NCBI RefSeq assembly: GCF_003226325.1
Contig: NZ_PDOD01000002.1
Location: 1-64,000, forward strand
Length of the DNA stretch: 64,000 bases
Source of the DNA: Salipaludibacillus keqinensis
GTDB lineage: Bacteria; Bacillota; Bacilli; Bacillales; Salisediminibacteriaceae
Direction of reading: 5' to 3'
Both the position numbers and the translations under genes were made by a program. The notes under the pieces were generated by a model, which saw only the letters and a list, made by a program, of their open reading frames with translations, was not told the origin of the DNA and ran no database searches. Numbering within the stretch: position 1 is the first letter of the stretch; every line of letters starts with the position of its first letter. This document shows, piece by piece, positions 63,773-64,000 of this stretch.

Positions 63773-64000
63773 AGTTAATCTCCTAAGTATAGTTAGAATT
63801 CTTATACCCTACGGTTAATCTAGTAATCTCAATCGAAAAAAATCGATCTGATATCAACCAAGATCGACCTTTAAAAGATAAGTGTAGGAGTCTTTGATGA
63901 AACTATCAAGTAAATGTACTTCACAATGAATGAAGGTACACGGTTTAGCTTCAAGATTTGAAAGGTGCGGTAGCTTCATTTTTATAGATATAAAAAACAA

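Noticed and set aside
1-64000. Insertion sequences, integrases, tRNA or rRNA genes
   Set aside because: Looked for on both strands; no transposase or integrase motif and no tRNA-like cloverleaf was recognised.

Overview
The window looks like chromosomal DNA from a low-GC Bacillaceae bacterium. The evidence is strong AGGAGG-type ribosome binding sites, frequent TTG and GTG starts, sigma-A promoters, CcpA cre boxes, and relatives of Bacillus genes (fadF, acoABCL, copA, pdxK, atoE). The abundance of TRAP transporters and acidic lipoproteins suggests a marine or moderately halophilic genus, but that is inference. No rRNA, tRNA, transposase or CRISPR array was recognised. Most of the window is organic-acid and fatty-acid catabolism, with several visibly decayed or rearranged loci between intact operons.

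Region 1 (1-18183, minus strand). A cut-off fadF-like gene is followed by a long acyl-CoA degradation operon. Read in transcription order it encodes acyl-CoA dehydrogenase, acyl-CoA ligase, 3-hydroxyacyl-CoA dehydrogenase, enoyl-CoA hydratase, hotdog thioesterase, EtfB, EtfA, a second 3-hydroxyacyl-CoA dehydrogenase, a second acyl-CoA dehydrogenase, thiolase, a fused TRAP permease, a second ligase and a TAXI binding protein. The first gene has a near-perfect sigma-54 promoter (15444-15460), a terminator just upstream of it, and three copies of a 16-bp element beyond that. Next come a sigma-54 activator gene and a coupled ketopantoate-reductase-like gene. A TRAP importer, CoA activation, beta-oxidation and ETF would form one imported-acid pathway.

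Region 2 (18712-22900, plus strand). GntR regulator, L-2-hydroxyglutarate oxidase, a DUF3870-like protein and the glutarate 2-hydroxylase CsiD convert glutarate to 2-oxoglutarate. csiD has its own promoter and a structured leader ending in an intrinsic terminator, a candidate attenuator or riboswitch.

Region 3 (23100-27700, minus strand). A decayed acyl-CoA cluster: two intact short-chain dehydrogenases sit among remnants of a ligase, acyl-CoA dehydrogenases, a MaoC dehydratase and a nitronate monooxygenase. Several remnants are joined to one another by deletions. Two near-identical 18-bp palindromes mark its promoters.

Region 4 (28254-31923). A family-4 glycosyltransferase overlaps a gene for a tandem kinase-like protein with a polybasic tail; a tRNA-dihydrouridine synthase converges on them.

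Region 5 (32340-46210). A catabolic block bounded by two diverged copies of a sequence whose core reads like the extreme 3' end of groEL. It holds an acetoin-dehydrogenase-type 2-oxo-acid dehydrogenase complex, a PrpR_N-type regulator with a degenerate AAA+ domain, and a TRAP dctPQM-aldehyde dehydrogenase-alcohol dehydrogenase operon. The two operons share a promoter motif and cre boxes.

Region 6 (46200-50230). Pseudogenes of dctP and an M20 amidohydrolase, then an intact allophanate hydrolase next to a urea carboxylase broken by an inversion, then a truncated APC permease.

Region 7 (50324-55202). A copper module (membrane-cupredoxin protein, CopY, CopA) lies between two 357-bp direct repeats, each a copy of a small receiver-domain gene.

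Region 8 (55340-64000). Two proteins of unknown function, an AtoE-type transporter with a perfect cre box over its start codon, a GrpB-family protein, pyridoxal kinase, an HpaB-type flavin monooxygenase and a 14-TM MFS exporter.
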